Assembly (NCBI GenBank): GCA_945643635.1
Contig: CALZFC010000303.1
Location: forward strand, 297,501 to 361,500
Source: Allodiplogaster sudhausi
Taxonomy: Eukaryota; Nematoda; Chromadorea; Rhabditida; Diplogasteridae
Direction of reading: 5' to 3'
Length of the DNA stretch: 64,000 nucleotides
Made by a program: the position numbers and the translations under genes
The notes under the pieces: generated by a model
The model's input: only the letters and a program-made list of their open reading frames with translations
What the model was told of the DNA's origin: nothing
The model's database searches: none
Part shown: positions 1 through 16,114 of the stretch, one piece after another
How positions within the stretch are numbered: the first letter of the stretch is position 1
How the letters are laid out: every line of letters begins with the position of its first letter

Positions 1-299
1 GCGAGATCGAGAGAGCATGTGGATGAAGGAGAAGGGCTTGATTAAGCGCATAAAGTGAAACAAAGAAACTCGTGGATTAAAGGAATTTAACTGATATGAG
101 AAAGTTTAAATCAGGACTGCAATGCTGTTGTTATTCTAACTTCTGCGCGAGACATGTAATTCTTGCAATATTTCTGCCAAAACACACACGAATATATAAA
201 CTTCTGTCTTTATTATTAAATGAAAACTGAATCTCAACAACTTTTAAACTTATTACAAACAATTTGACGAGAATGAGGAAAATTGAGCAGATAGAGATC

Positions 300-389
300 G
301 ACAGATGAGAAACAGAGAGAGAGAGAGAGAGAGACAGAGACAGAGAGAGAAACAGAGAGAGAGAGAGAGAGAAACAGAGAGAGAGAGAA

Positions 390-438
<49 letters not shown>

Positions 439-454
439 GAGAGAGAGAGAGAAG
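300..454. repeat. (GA)n microsatellite
   Basis: Nearly pure GA dinucleotides with occasional A or C interruptions, directly downstream of the stop of the zinc-ribbon gene. No gene is seen between 1 and 454. Confidence 0.95.
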
Positions 455-1137
455 CTAGCTTGCTAAGCTAGCAAGGAAGCCAGCGAGTCCGCCAGAGTCT
501 GCCTTCTCTCTCCTTTCTTTCTCTGCCTCATTCTCTCGCAACATTCTATCTAGCTGACTGCCTCTCTTCTTCTTCTTCGCACTCTTGCTTTGCAGGAGAG
601 GGGAAGAAGCGACGGCAGAGGGAGGATGCCTAAAAGAACTTTTATTATTTTTATTTTTTATATCAACATGTTGTTTCATGCACGATAACTCAACAGCCTA
701 GAAATAGGGAAAGAGACAATTCAAACAGAACATGTAAAGTAATAGATATAGAACTGTTAGCTTGGAATTAGTATAACCACAGTACCTCATTGACATCCTC
801 TTGAGACTCGAAGAGAGGGTGTACTGTAAGAGCAGTCTTCTGCGGCGGTTCTCTCCTGTCGCAGCTCGGCGAGATCCGGAATTCTGCAAGGAATTCTAAG
901 TCATTTGAATTAAAGAATAGTTTGCAATAACATTTCATTAATAAATTTCGTACAAAATATTTTTTTTCGGAATTGAGTTTTTAAAGAGAAAAAGGAATGA
1001 AGTGGGACCAACAGTCCAATCTGATGCAATTCGCAGCATGCGCTGCAGCGAGCAACGAGGAGGCGATCACGACTGCAATTCATTCGTTCAAAATACCGAT
1101 ACTTTCTCATTTCACGCCACTACTCAACTTACGTATC

Positions 1138-1170
<33 letters not shown>

Positions 1171-1739
1171 GCTTCCTTTCTCTATCTTTCTCTCTCTCTC
1201 TCTCGCTCCCTCTCTCTATCTCTCTCTCTATCTCTCTATCTCTCTCTTTCTCTCTCAAACTGGTCTCTCTCTTCATCTTCTCCTTTCACTAGTGTTTGCA
1301 ATCCTTTCACCCTACTCTCTCTCTTTCTCTCTCTCTCTACCTCTCTCTAATCCCACCTTTTTTTTTCCAAACAGGGCATTCCCACTGTCCAGGTGATGAA
1401 TTCACACAAATGTCTAGCAACTAGCGTAACCAGGATTGCACTGACGTCATCCTGAGTGTCATGGCCCCTCTCCTCGTCTTGAATGGCAATCTACAACGGG
1501 CGCATCTGTCCATCGACCGCGACGCGTCAGCCGCGTCGCGTCGCAGCAGGGGAGTCTGCGAGGCGGAAGAAGCCGCCTGGGCAACCGCAAGAGAACGGCG
1601 TTTCTTGATCCTTCAATCGCTTACTATTTTTCGGTGCTTCTCTAGATGAATTGACATGCTGCTTGTGACAACCCGAATGATGCCCAGTGTTGAGTAAAAG
1701 AAAAAGGAATAACAACGAGGAAGAGAGAGACAGAGAGAG

Positions 1740-1774
<35 letters not shown>

Positions 1775-1783
1775 GAGAGGAGT

Positions 1784-1823
<40 letters not shown>

Positions 1824-2668
1824 AGAGAGATGGAGAGAGAGAGAGAACGAGAGAGGATAGACAATCTTTGCTCTTAATGACATCAGGTTAGTATACCTTG
1901 CACCTTTGCACAATCCAACCAGAGACTATCCAGCTATCCATATAAGTGGCAAGATAAATCCAAAAGCATAATTTGGGTGATCAACGATGACTACCAATTC
2001 AATGAAAAAGAATTAATGCTCACCATATTGGCAAGTGCGCATCCGCTGCCTCTGCAGTCTCTTGAATTCCCATTTCTTCTCGGAGGGAGGCAACATGGCC
2101 AGCCTAGAGTATGAGACATGAGAAAAGGATAGATAGGGAAAGATTAAGAGAAGAAAGAGAGGGAGGAAGAGAGAGAGAGAGTGAGAGAGAGAGAGAGAGA
2201 TTAAAAAAAAGAAAGAATGAGAGAGTTCACCGACCATTTCCTGGTCGAAGCGGGAACGGAGAGACCATTCCGCCAACAGCGTTTGAGGCACACGACAACG
2301 GGGGCGAGTCTGAAAGAGAATGAGTGAGAGGGAGAAACAGAGACAGAGACAGAGACAGAGAGAGAGACAGAGAATGAGAGAGGGAGAGAGAGATAGAGAC
2401 AGAGAATGAGAATGAGGGTGTTGCTTCATACATTCCTAGACAATACCACTGAAATGCCCTCTCCAATGACTCTTACCTCTCCCTGTGCCTCCTCGCTCAA
2501 CTCCACTCCTGAGTCGACACAAGCTGCCAGATGCTTGGCCGCCGCGTGGAGTGCCGCTTCGGTGGCGGCAGCGCTCTTCTCTGGCTCCGCCCACCACGCG
2601 GTTCCTGCCCACTCTGGGGGCCGAACCAGCCACTCGTCCCGCACTTCTGCTGCTACCGTCGGCTCCAT
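455..2668 (-). CDS. zinc-ribbon protein resembling C18orf21, a probable RNase MRP subunit; exon model partly tentative
   Basis: Probable exons in transcript order are 2668-2477, 2309-2235, 1576-1446, 1072-1009, 883-786 and 629-455. These join in frame to about 244 aa. A further open exon at 2103-2024 can be included only if the preceding donor is moved to 2231, so its status is open. The C-terminal part is the best evidence: a lysine-rich stretch, then SQLDRMLRENEAEKE, then GLAGFLASLAS at the stop. This resembles the end of human C18orf21 (SQLKMLLSQNES...FLSSL, from memory), which has been reported as an RNase MRP-specific protein. The middle has two CxxC pairs (MDRCARC and VARCSAC) spaced like a zinc ribbon of the Rpr2/Snm1 kind. 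The role would be processing of pre-rRNA in the nucleolus. Start chosen: the ATG at 2668, directly after an AAG. Introns contain several GA/CT microsatellites. The family call is inference from short motifs. Confidence 0.5.
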
Positions 2669-4511
2669 CTTCCGCCAGATACCGTAACCCAAAGTGTTCT
2701 ACAGTAACCTTGCTGTCCCCAACCTTCGATAATAGGCCATCATCATTGAATCACCTCCCCTTTCATTGAACCCTGCCCGCAATCCACTTCGAAAACCTGC
2801 CAGTTCCAAAACTGTTCTTCTTTTCTAATCTTGTGCGGCCAACACCAAGACTTAACACTCCAATCTTTATTCCCATCTTAGAAAAAAACAAGCAATGTCA
2901 CACAGATTCAGCGCTTAAACACGCATCAAGTGCAGGAAAAATAAGGAGAAACATGCGGATGGGAAATAAAGAATGCGCAGGGCACACCGCGAGCTGAGAG
3001 TTCAATGAGAGCACTCAGGGTGCGCCTGGGCGACCTTGGCAACGACAGCTTCGGACGGAGGTCATTATAATAAGGAACGAAGAACAACCAAACAAGAATG
3101 GCGACAGCCTTACAAAGCATAGAGCGAATAGCAGACAGATAAAAGGCCTCCGGTTTCCGGGATCAGATTGGAGAGGTCTCGGAGGGAACTTCCAAATGAT
3201 ACAGGGATTGCATAGATTGGTCAGGAGAGAAATGAGAGGCGGAAGGTTCGGTGTCTAGCAAATTAGTCATCGCCAATTCAGACAAAGTAAAAGCAGGGGG
3301 GAAACGATACAAAGGGAGAAACATCACATTACTTAACATTCATCCTTTCCACTAATTATATACCCAAAAATATGACAAGATATTGAGAGGGGGGATACGA
3401 ATGGGGACTGTTCTTCATCAACATTACATCACAGCATTCGCCTCTCAATTCCAAACTACTCTGACCAGGACGAAGTAATGGTGAACAAGGGATACAAGGC
3501 ATCCTGGGTGAGACGAATCTCTGTAACAATTAACAAATAACCTTTTTTGGAGGGATTTTCGGTTTTCGACAAAAATTTTTTTGGAGGTTTTTTGAATTGT
3601 GATTGACAAAGAGTCTATATCTCATTTCATGCCTTATTGAAAGAGAAAAAAGGAGAACAAGATTGGCGATCTAATGGAGGGAGCCGAATAGAAAGAAGAA
3701 AATCAAACTAACGGCACTAACGTATTGGGTTAACAAGAGGGAAGAGTAGGAGTAGACAGGGGGAATGTGTAAAGGGAGAGGGCAAATGACAGGCAGATAT
3801 TGTGAACAATAGAGCAGTGCGTCATACGCCATTATACCAAGAGATATATTAATTAGGTGGGTGTGGAAGAATGAGTGATGGACAGAGAAGTTTGAGCGAT
3901 GAACATAGAAGAGTAAGAGGGCATCCGGTTAGAGGCGTTTTGATGGAATATTAAGAGGACAATAAATACTCGGCACCAATAAATTACTGCTGTTTCTCTT
4001 CAAAAATGAACAAGAAAAGTTTCCATCAAATCGTCTCTAAAAATTACTTTTTTTTTACAGATGAAATAAAAGACACGACAAAAACGAGAGAGGACTATTG
4101 ATGTGGTGACGAGAGAGAGATGGATTGGGAAGAGAGAGCAATGTGAATGAGAATACATGATAGTGGAGAGTACGACTGGGAATAGAGTGGTTAAGTGGTG
4201 GCTAGTGGCTGGGGTCTCGCAAAGGGTGCCTGTCCTGCGTAACCGGCCATTCCAAAAACTACAAGCACAAGTCAGTCGACTGGAGGGATTCAACAATACA
4301 AGCAGTTGCCCTACTCAAACTTCAATTCGAGGCATCAATAGTGGGAAAAGTCCCTCTCCTCCCCTCTCAAGTCACAAAAAAAGAGAAAAAAAAGAATAAA
4401 GACATAACAAAGGGCACATCGGGGAGTGAAAAAATAGGGCCGCTGAGAAGAGAGGGAGAAGGCAGGGAAGGGGAAAAGGGCAGGCAGGGAGGGCGATGGC
4501 CAAGGAGCCTC
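2669..4511. other. spacer between two minus-strand genes
   Basis: Holds the upstream region of the zinc-ribbon gene and the 3' flank of the PABP gene. Frames here are short and lack splice signals or codon pattern. A frame near 3000-3060 on the minus strand reads EAVVAKVAQAHPE, loosely like a PABP tail, but has no convincing acceptor. Confidence 0.5.
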
Positions 4512-9207
<4,696 letters not shown>

Positions 9208-10603
9208 GATTGCAGTTGTCGCTGGAATCAGGGAACTCATAATTACATGAAAACATCCTTGCAGACATTTGCTAGTGCCATTCAAATGCCATAGTGGCTT
9301 CATAATAGTGATTATGAAATATTAATGATTAGTCATCATAGCAGGCTGGAGGGATATATCCCAAAAGCCTTCGGTAAAATATCTAGATAAAGGAGGCAAA
9401 AAGATAAGCACGAAAGAAAGATTACAGCGAAATAAAGCAAGACAAAAAAGAAAACTAACAGATGAGTTCAGCAGACGATAAGTGGCCGACGTGCGCTTTG
9501 GGTTTTTTGGGAGTTTTTCAGTTTTTTTGGATTTTAGACTTTTGAAATTTTTATAGAGATTTTGTGGCTATTTTTGGCAGGACAGGCGAATTGGGGTGAC
9601 CCTTGAAGTCGGAGTCACGAAGCTGTCGTCCAAGACGAACCGCGAGTAATGGGAGCCGAGCGATGGGCGTGGAGCCGCAGGGCAAGATAATCACTTTCCT
9701 AGCGCACGCTCAAATGGTTCGCAACAGAAAAACCGCGACGCGTGAGTGAAAGCGGCAAAATCAAACGGTGGTTTAATGCTGGCTTTTTGCCAAGAATGTT
9801 GCACAATGTAGAATATGCACTGATCTTCGATGACCTAGTCTTACACAAGGCCTTTTTTTTATGTATCCTGATAATTTTTATCATGTTCTGTCCTTTATTC
9901 ACTTGTATCACTTTTAACCTGAGATTAGTCTTGTTAAGTAGGATAATTTCAGAATGGTAAATAATGGCTGTGCTTTCGTTCACACGTGTTAGAAACTGAG
10001 CTGTAAGGCGTTTGTTTGTCCGAAACCCGGAAAGTTACGCATTCTACGGTCTCCATAATCTGTGCTGCTTAACGTCATCGTCATCTCTCGTGCGCTTTCC
10101 TACCCGCTAACCGCTTTATCTCTCTATCGCCTTGCACTTTTCAAGGATGCCTTATGATTAGCAGTTGATGAGTGAAGGCGCGCCAGGTTCCACTTTCGTG
10201 ACGTAGCCTGCGGTCCCTTCCAGAGTAAGACGTATGCGTACACAGCTTGTACACGTGTTCCTCTTTAATCAGGAACACAGCTTCGAGTCACAACATAAAC
10301 TCGTGATTGCTTTTGCAGAATTAGTCTCCTTGCCTCCCGGCGAAATTCCTTTCTACGCACTTTCCTTACGTTGCGCCCTTGTGTGAGTCCGCACCGTGAA
10401 ACTATTTTCGTCTTCTTTTCCTGAAAACTTGATCGCTCTCTGATTTTGAGTCGCTTTCCTCTTGGTAATCATTGGATTTTCAAGTGATGTGATTTAAATG
10501 TTTACTTGTTTAAGATACTGTTCATGTTGTTTTTTTCGCTCAGTTTTCTTTCCTTAGCTTCCAGACGGGTCCCCGTGAGAGTGGCGGTGCCCGGTGGATA
10601 GCA
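9208..10603. promoter_or_regulatory. divergent intergenic region (PABP and BFR1-like genes)
   Basis: About 1.4 kb separates two divergently transcribed genes, so both promoters and 5' leaders should lie here. Acceptor-like sites are at 9222/9221 on the minus strand (leading to PABP) and at about 10564 on the plus strand (TTCCAG, 39 nt before the BFR1-like ATG). An imperfect short hairpin (GTGTTCCT / AGGAACAC) lies near 10254-10277. No core promoter motif was identified with confidence. Confidence 0.45.
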
Positions 10604-13252
10604 ATGGGCACGAGCATGGCCTCTTCTTCACGGGAGGACTCGGCACCGAATCCTAGCGGAGAGGAAGAAGACTGCGGCAGTGAGAATGGCCAGCCTCCCC
10701 TGGATACCATTGAGGAGGAACCAGCGAACGGTTCGTTGACGCCCCTCTCTTTTCTTACTTTAAATTGTTTAAAAATCACTCACACAATTCTTTATTTTTG
10801 ACTTTTGACATGTAATACCGTTGGCAGCTGGGAGAATCCAGTTTTAAAGGATTGCTCTAAATTATTCAGAGTTGGGTGGATTTCTTTTTTTTTTTTCTTG
10901 AAAACTATTTAATGGCAATAATAATAATTCCAGGCCATCTCGAGCACCCGGCACCTGCAGCGAGTAGCAGTAGTAATGGACTGAGCAGTGCAGAGCCTCA
11001 TCCGCCCCCTCCCGATAGAGATTCCTTCCAAGCTGATCTCAACCGCCTAAACAAGGACATCTCCCATCATCGAAAGGAGGTTTGAGAGGGGTTTTTTCCA
11101 CTTAATATGCTTCAATAGCTTTTGGAACAACGGAGAAATATGTAAGCACTGCAGGTTCCTCTTCAATATTTATTGAACTTGACACGTAAAACTAGTGGTT
11201 TAATTTTTCGATTCATTTCTACGAAAGATATGGAAATTTAACATTGAGAATTTACCATTCCTTCGGACTCCATAACTACTCTTTTTTTCCAGCAACAATC
11301 AACGCGTGAAATCGAGAGGAAGGAGTTCGAGCAGTGCAGGAGCATCAAGAAGTTAGTGATCACTGTAGGCATCTAGCAATAAAGGAATACAGTACTCCGT
11401 CCTAAGATGAAATTTTATTTGAATTTGGGTTCATAATGTATCACCAGAATGAGTTTGTGCATGGTTAATATTATGAAGTAATAGTCATCCCCCCTTCCAT
11501 CACATTCAGCGAAAGCCAACAATTGCTCTGAAATACTATCGTAAATAGTTGATTTTGGCCCCGTGTCAGCATATGGTTTTTCAGGCCAAATAATTTGCTT
11601 TACTATCCTCAGCCATCGCCTGACGCTAAAGGAGAAGACGGACGTATTAAACGCGAATCTGAAAGAGCAGTTGGGCCTTGCCGAGGAGTTGGTATGTAAA
11701 AAATTATAAAATTACTTTAGCCATAAAAAAAATTTACTTAAACGTATCATTAATACCCTTAACTTATAAGTATAAATAAATGTGTTATAATACCATATTT
11801 TGCTCATTGCTATAGATTCATTTTTATTATGTTTGTAATATCGACAAAATGCATGAAAAAGAAAGAGAAATGACTTCCTTTTAAGCGCACTCAAATGAAG
11901 AGCCTTGAGCCGGATCTCCGTTATCGCTACATGGACAAGCTGGACAGGGAACTCGGACTCATGGAGCAGAAGTACCAGAAGAACAAGAACAACAGAGAGG
12001 AGAAGAACATTGTCGCGCAGCTCGACTTACTCAGGAGGAACAAGAAGAAGCTAGAGTTAGTCAGAGAAAGAGAGGGAGAGAGAGAGAGGAAGAAAGAGAA
12101 GATTACGAGAGAAAGAAATATGGAATATAAAAAGAGGCTACCTTGTGAGTTGTGGGAGTGAAGGCCCGCTTATCATACGAGATGTGTCCGCCTCCAGCTT
12201 GCTCTCCCTCCACTTGCAGGAAGTACAATGCGCTGAGCAACGAGAAAAGGGGCCATGAAATTCAGATCACCATCATCAAAAGCGAGATCGATGTTAGTTC
12301 CTTATTAGGGAAGTTGCAAATCAAAAAGAAGAAAAAACAGAGCAGGGCTTCATTAATGAAAGTATTAGAATAGAGAAATGAAATATAGACTATAAATGTA
12401 AGTGAAATAAAGAGAAAAAATATTTAAAAAAAAAGTAGTTGGCTTGCTTCTAGCGAAATAAAGACGAATACAAAAGAGTAATTAACTTCCTTAAGGAGTG
12501 TATTAGCGAGCAGAAGACGCTGCGGAAGCAGCAGCAGACCCACTACAACAAGAGCTGCGAGTGTCGGTGAGTGGTGGAATTAGCTACTTTTTTTCGAACT
12601 ATGTCGATGGATATAAAGTTTATTAAATGTCTATAATGTATCTATAATGTAAACATGTAATTTATGAAGACAAACAAAGATAAGACGAAAAGCCGGAGCA
12701 AAAGCGGGAAAAGCGGACTTAGAATGTAAGATGCAGCCATGGTCTGACGTGATGAAACTGCAAGAACGCAGTTTCGTTGTTACGAAATGTCCTCCCCCCT
12801 TATGAGCGCAGACATTTTTTTTGCCCAAAGCTATTCTCTCCTGTTCTCTCTGCCTCCTCGCACTCTCCTGCTCTCTCTCTCTCTCTTCCTCTCTCTCTTC
12901 CTATCTCTCTCTCTCTCAGTCTTTCTCTCTCTTGCTCTCTCTCTCACCAAAGTCACGTTCCAGTGACTACCTCCGCTCGAACGGCAACAACTTGGCGTGC
13001 CTGTTATCAGACAGGAAGCAACTCATCAGCGACTACGAGAATAGCAGAATTGCGTATGCTGATTGGGTCAAGGCAAATAGGGTACGTTTATGTTCTCTTT
13101 CTGTCTCTCCCTCTCTCTCTCCCTCGCTCTCTCTCCGTTCTATCAGTCTCTCTTTCGCAATATCCGTCTCTAGCACTATCCATCTCTCTCCTCACTTCTC
13201 TCATTCTCATTGGCTCATTCTTTCTCTCGCAATATCCATTTCTCTCGTGCAA

Positions 13253-13301
<49 letters not shown>

Positions 13302-13381
13302 CAATCTCTCTCTCTCTCTCTCTATCTCGCTCTCGCTCTCTCTCTTCCTCTCTCGCTTTCCTTATTTCTTCACTCCCTATG

Positions 13382-13426
<45 letters not shown>

Positions 13427-16114
13427 TGACTCCTTCACTTTCAGAAGGCAGCCCTCAGAGCCACCAGCTCGTTTCCTGCAACTTTTCCACTAGTTCATCG
13501 TGGAGGTAACGAAGTTGTGGACTATTTTCTTACAGCAAAGAAAACAAAATTAGCCGCATTATATTAAAGTAATTTTTAAAAAGATACTTGGGTTTATTTA
13601 GTTGTATCAAAAATTAAAATTATAAAGATTATCTAGAATTTTTAAGCTGACAGCGTCGTGGAGGTGGAAGAGCTGGAGCCTTTCTACGAGCAGAAGCGGG
13701 ACTGTCATCTCCTCATCAAATATCTCACCAGGCTCGATGCTCAGGTAATGAATGACCAGTCAAATGTTTCTTACTTTCTTTAAAAAGTTTTTATTTGTTT
13801 ATGCTTGATTAATTTATTATTTTGATATAATTAACTCATTTCATTTTCATAGTTTGGAAATCGTTTGAGATCAGTTCTTATGTTGCTATGAATAAGTGTA
13901 TTCTTTCAGAACGAAGCTTCCTCCCAAAATGGCCAGTCTTCAGAGCTTTCGACTCTTGATGATGAATCAGGTTTGATTTCTTTTTTTTTTTTTAATTTTC
14001 TTCAGTTTTCGAAGTTGTGACGAAAACAGTGTTTTGACTGTACTAATAGTAATGTAAATGTACAATATCATGCTTGCTATATGATTATTCGTGGAATGGA
14101 ATATAAGTTTCTATGGAATAGCGAAAAAAATTGCGAATAATTTTCAACATAGAATAATAGCAAATAAAGATGAGACTTACCATGTCTGATTTGATAGTTT
14201 TTGTATTTATTTTGCTATAAATTAATTTTCAGTTGTAATTTATTTCCAGCGGAGGAGTTCCCCGAGGCATTCTCACGTCTTGCCGTGCAACCCGCGAGTC
14301 GCAAAAAGAAGGCTCACCACCACAAGAAGACGGCCAAGCAGCATCAGGTTGAGAATCCACGCACCCTACACTTGTAGAGTTTATAGCATCGTGGCTGGGC
14401 CTAGAAAGGCAAGCTTGTAATTTCAGCCTCTCTCGCACACCTTCGATATCGTCAAGCTCTTCACGCAAGTCGAGATCGAAGCGCCCAAGTGTCTTTCTGC
14501 TGTTCGGCCCGTCCTTGCGAAGGTAGGCATCAACCTTCTATTATATATTAAATAACCATATTGATGTCATGTCTTGTATGTTATAATACAAGTTGAAAGT
14601 TGATGAGAGTGTTCTTTTCACACCCTTCTGCGCGTCAGCAAACAATTGCTGCTCAGCAATTATCTAGGACATGCTGAGAATGAAGATTTGTTTCCAAATA
14701 ATAAATATAAGCAATAAATGTTATCTAGGTCCGCGCTCTCCTCGAAGAATACGAGTCGCAGACGGTGGATATGGAGTGGGACGATGAACAGGTAGGAGAG
14801 GAAACAGAATTCAATTCTTATTTTTCACTCTCTCAACATGTGATATTGGTGTTTTTAGGGTACGGTAAGTTAGAGGTGTTGTATATTCTCAAGGAAAACG
14901 CCTCTTTTTGACAGAGTAGCATTTCTAGGCTTTTTGAAACATTTTGCAAAATACATCTTCGTGATACAGGAAGAGATGCTCGAAAAATGCAGTGGTGGCT
15001 CTTCTGGTGCCACTGACATGGTGCTCCAGTCGGTATGGAGAAGAAAGGGCCATAAGCCCTGAGGGCCCCATTTGGGCTGGGCCGGACAGGAGGCTGAGGA
15101 TCAGCCAAGAGACTAATAATATAATTACTAACTGGTATCATAAGAGTAAAGAAGTATGCCTAGATTATAAAAATGTGAATGTAGAAAGAAAATAGGGTAG
15201 GAACGGAAAAAAAGTACAGTAGTAGATGGCTCGAAAGGAAAGAGTTGAGTACCGAAAGCGTAATCTGAATGGAATTCAGTACGGCTCTCCGTCGATGACT
15301 CATTCTCGTGCGTACAGTCTGGCGGATTCTGGAGCAGCCGACTTCTCCGATGCAGCATCTCTCACCAGGTAGAGCGATGCTTGAGGAACTAAGCGTTATA
15401 ATACTGGAAAGTATGGCTCTATTCCACCGCAAGGGGCTGGTCCTAAGGAAAAGCAAGGATTGGTTTCGCAACGGTTTCTAGCGTGAACCCGTGTTCTGGA
15501 ATAGTGATGTAATTGCCCGCAAAGACACTATTCATAATTATGGAGAAACATGTCGCAAGTAGAAAGAAGTGACGAAAACCAGAGCTGCACGCGGCCCGGC
15601 CCGGTCCAAGGGCCGGCCGGGCCCAAATTTCCAAGGCCCTCTAGGGCCGGGCCGGGCCGGGCCCAACCTTGGGCCCGGCTCTGAGCCCGTTTGGGCCCGT
15701 TTTTCGAAAATATGCATTCGAGCATGCTCATGACCGACCGAACTCTTATTGCTCATACATAATATTGTAGCTCGGGGGTTGTATTCCTCTTCAGAATGAA
15801 GTAAATGAGAAGCCTTGTGAACGGCAAGCTAGAAGAAAAAAATTTTCGCTAAGAAAATTACGAATTAGAAATTGAAATTAGACGTATTTGAAAATCGGGC
15901 CGGAGCGGGCCGGCCCGGGCCCAAAATTCCAGGGCCCTAAAACGGCGGGCCGGGCCGGGCCGGCCCAAAAAATTTGGGCCCGCGTGCACCTCTGACGAAA
16001 ACTGATAAAAAATGTAACATTAGAAGAAAATTGTACTTTTGCAGCTCTCGCCATTACACGACTTCGCTCTCTAGCCCATCTTCTCCAGTGTATTCGAAGA
16101 ATGACGAGGTCTAA
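10604..16114 (+). CDS. BFR1-like coiled-coil protein, probably mRNA/ribosome-associated
   Basis: Seventeen exons: 10604-10730, 10934-11079, 11293-11351, 11613-11691, 11886-12055, 12220-12292, 12496-12566, 12964-13081, 13445-13505, 13647-13744, 13910-13970, 14250-14347, 14427-14522, 14729-14791, 14970-15032, 15280-15368 and 16045-16114. The total is 1542 nt, 513 aa. Residues 1-75 are acidic, Ser/Pro-rich and probably disordered. Residues about 75-270 are a charged coiled coil. It includes a segment of the kind YMDKLDRELGLMEQKY followed by KNIVAQLDLLRRNKKKLE, which resembles the BFR1 (yeast polysome/secretion factor) family. Residues 300-430 hold the 'EPFYEQKRDCHLLIKYL' and 'LFTQVEIEAPKCLSAVRP' blocks, separated by a Lys/His-rich stretch. 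The tail is Ser-rich. Three acceptors end in AAG instead of CAG. CT microsatellites fill introns 7 and 8. The family assignment is by pattern only, so a generic coiled-coil protein remains possible. Confidence 0.72.
12840..13440 (+). repeat. (CT)n microsatellite tracts in introns 7 and 8 of the BFR1-like gene
   Basis: CT-rich tracts at about 12840-12950 and 13095-13435 run almost up to the acceptors of exons 8 (12964) and 9 (13445), where they double as the polypyrimidine tract. Confidence 0.9.
15580..15994. mobile_element. hAT-type non-autonomous element (MITE), 415 bp
   Basis: Lies in the last intron of the BFR1-like gene. The ends are near-perfect inverted repeats: CAGAGCTGCACGCGG on the left, and CAGAGGTGCACGCGG read inward from the right. 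It is flanked by a perfect 8-bp direct repeat ACGAAAAC (15572-15579 and 15995-16002). An 8-bp duplication with CAGAG-type ends is the hallmark of hAT transposons. Both ends carry GGGCCGGGCC-rich subterminal repeats around an AT-rich core. There is no transposase, so it would need one in trans. Confidence 0.9.

Noticed and set aside
997..1350. Long leucine/serine frames over CT tracts (also at 12821-13493, 27870-28773, 43246-43870, 59419-59962)
   Set aside because: They are translations of (CT)n or (GA)n microsatellites in introns or spacers, all frames are open because the repeat has no stops, and none has conserved content.
2960..3070. Minus-strand frame EAVVAKVAQAHPE as an alternative PABP last exon
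   Set aside because: The similarity to a PABP tail is short, there is no clear acceptor, and the exon at 4562-4512 already completes the protein with the right sequence.
10254..10277. Hairpin GTGTTCCT/AGGAACAC in the divergent promoter region
   Set aside because: An 8-bp stem of this kind is expected by chance in 64 kb and there is no U-run or other context.
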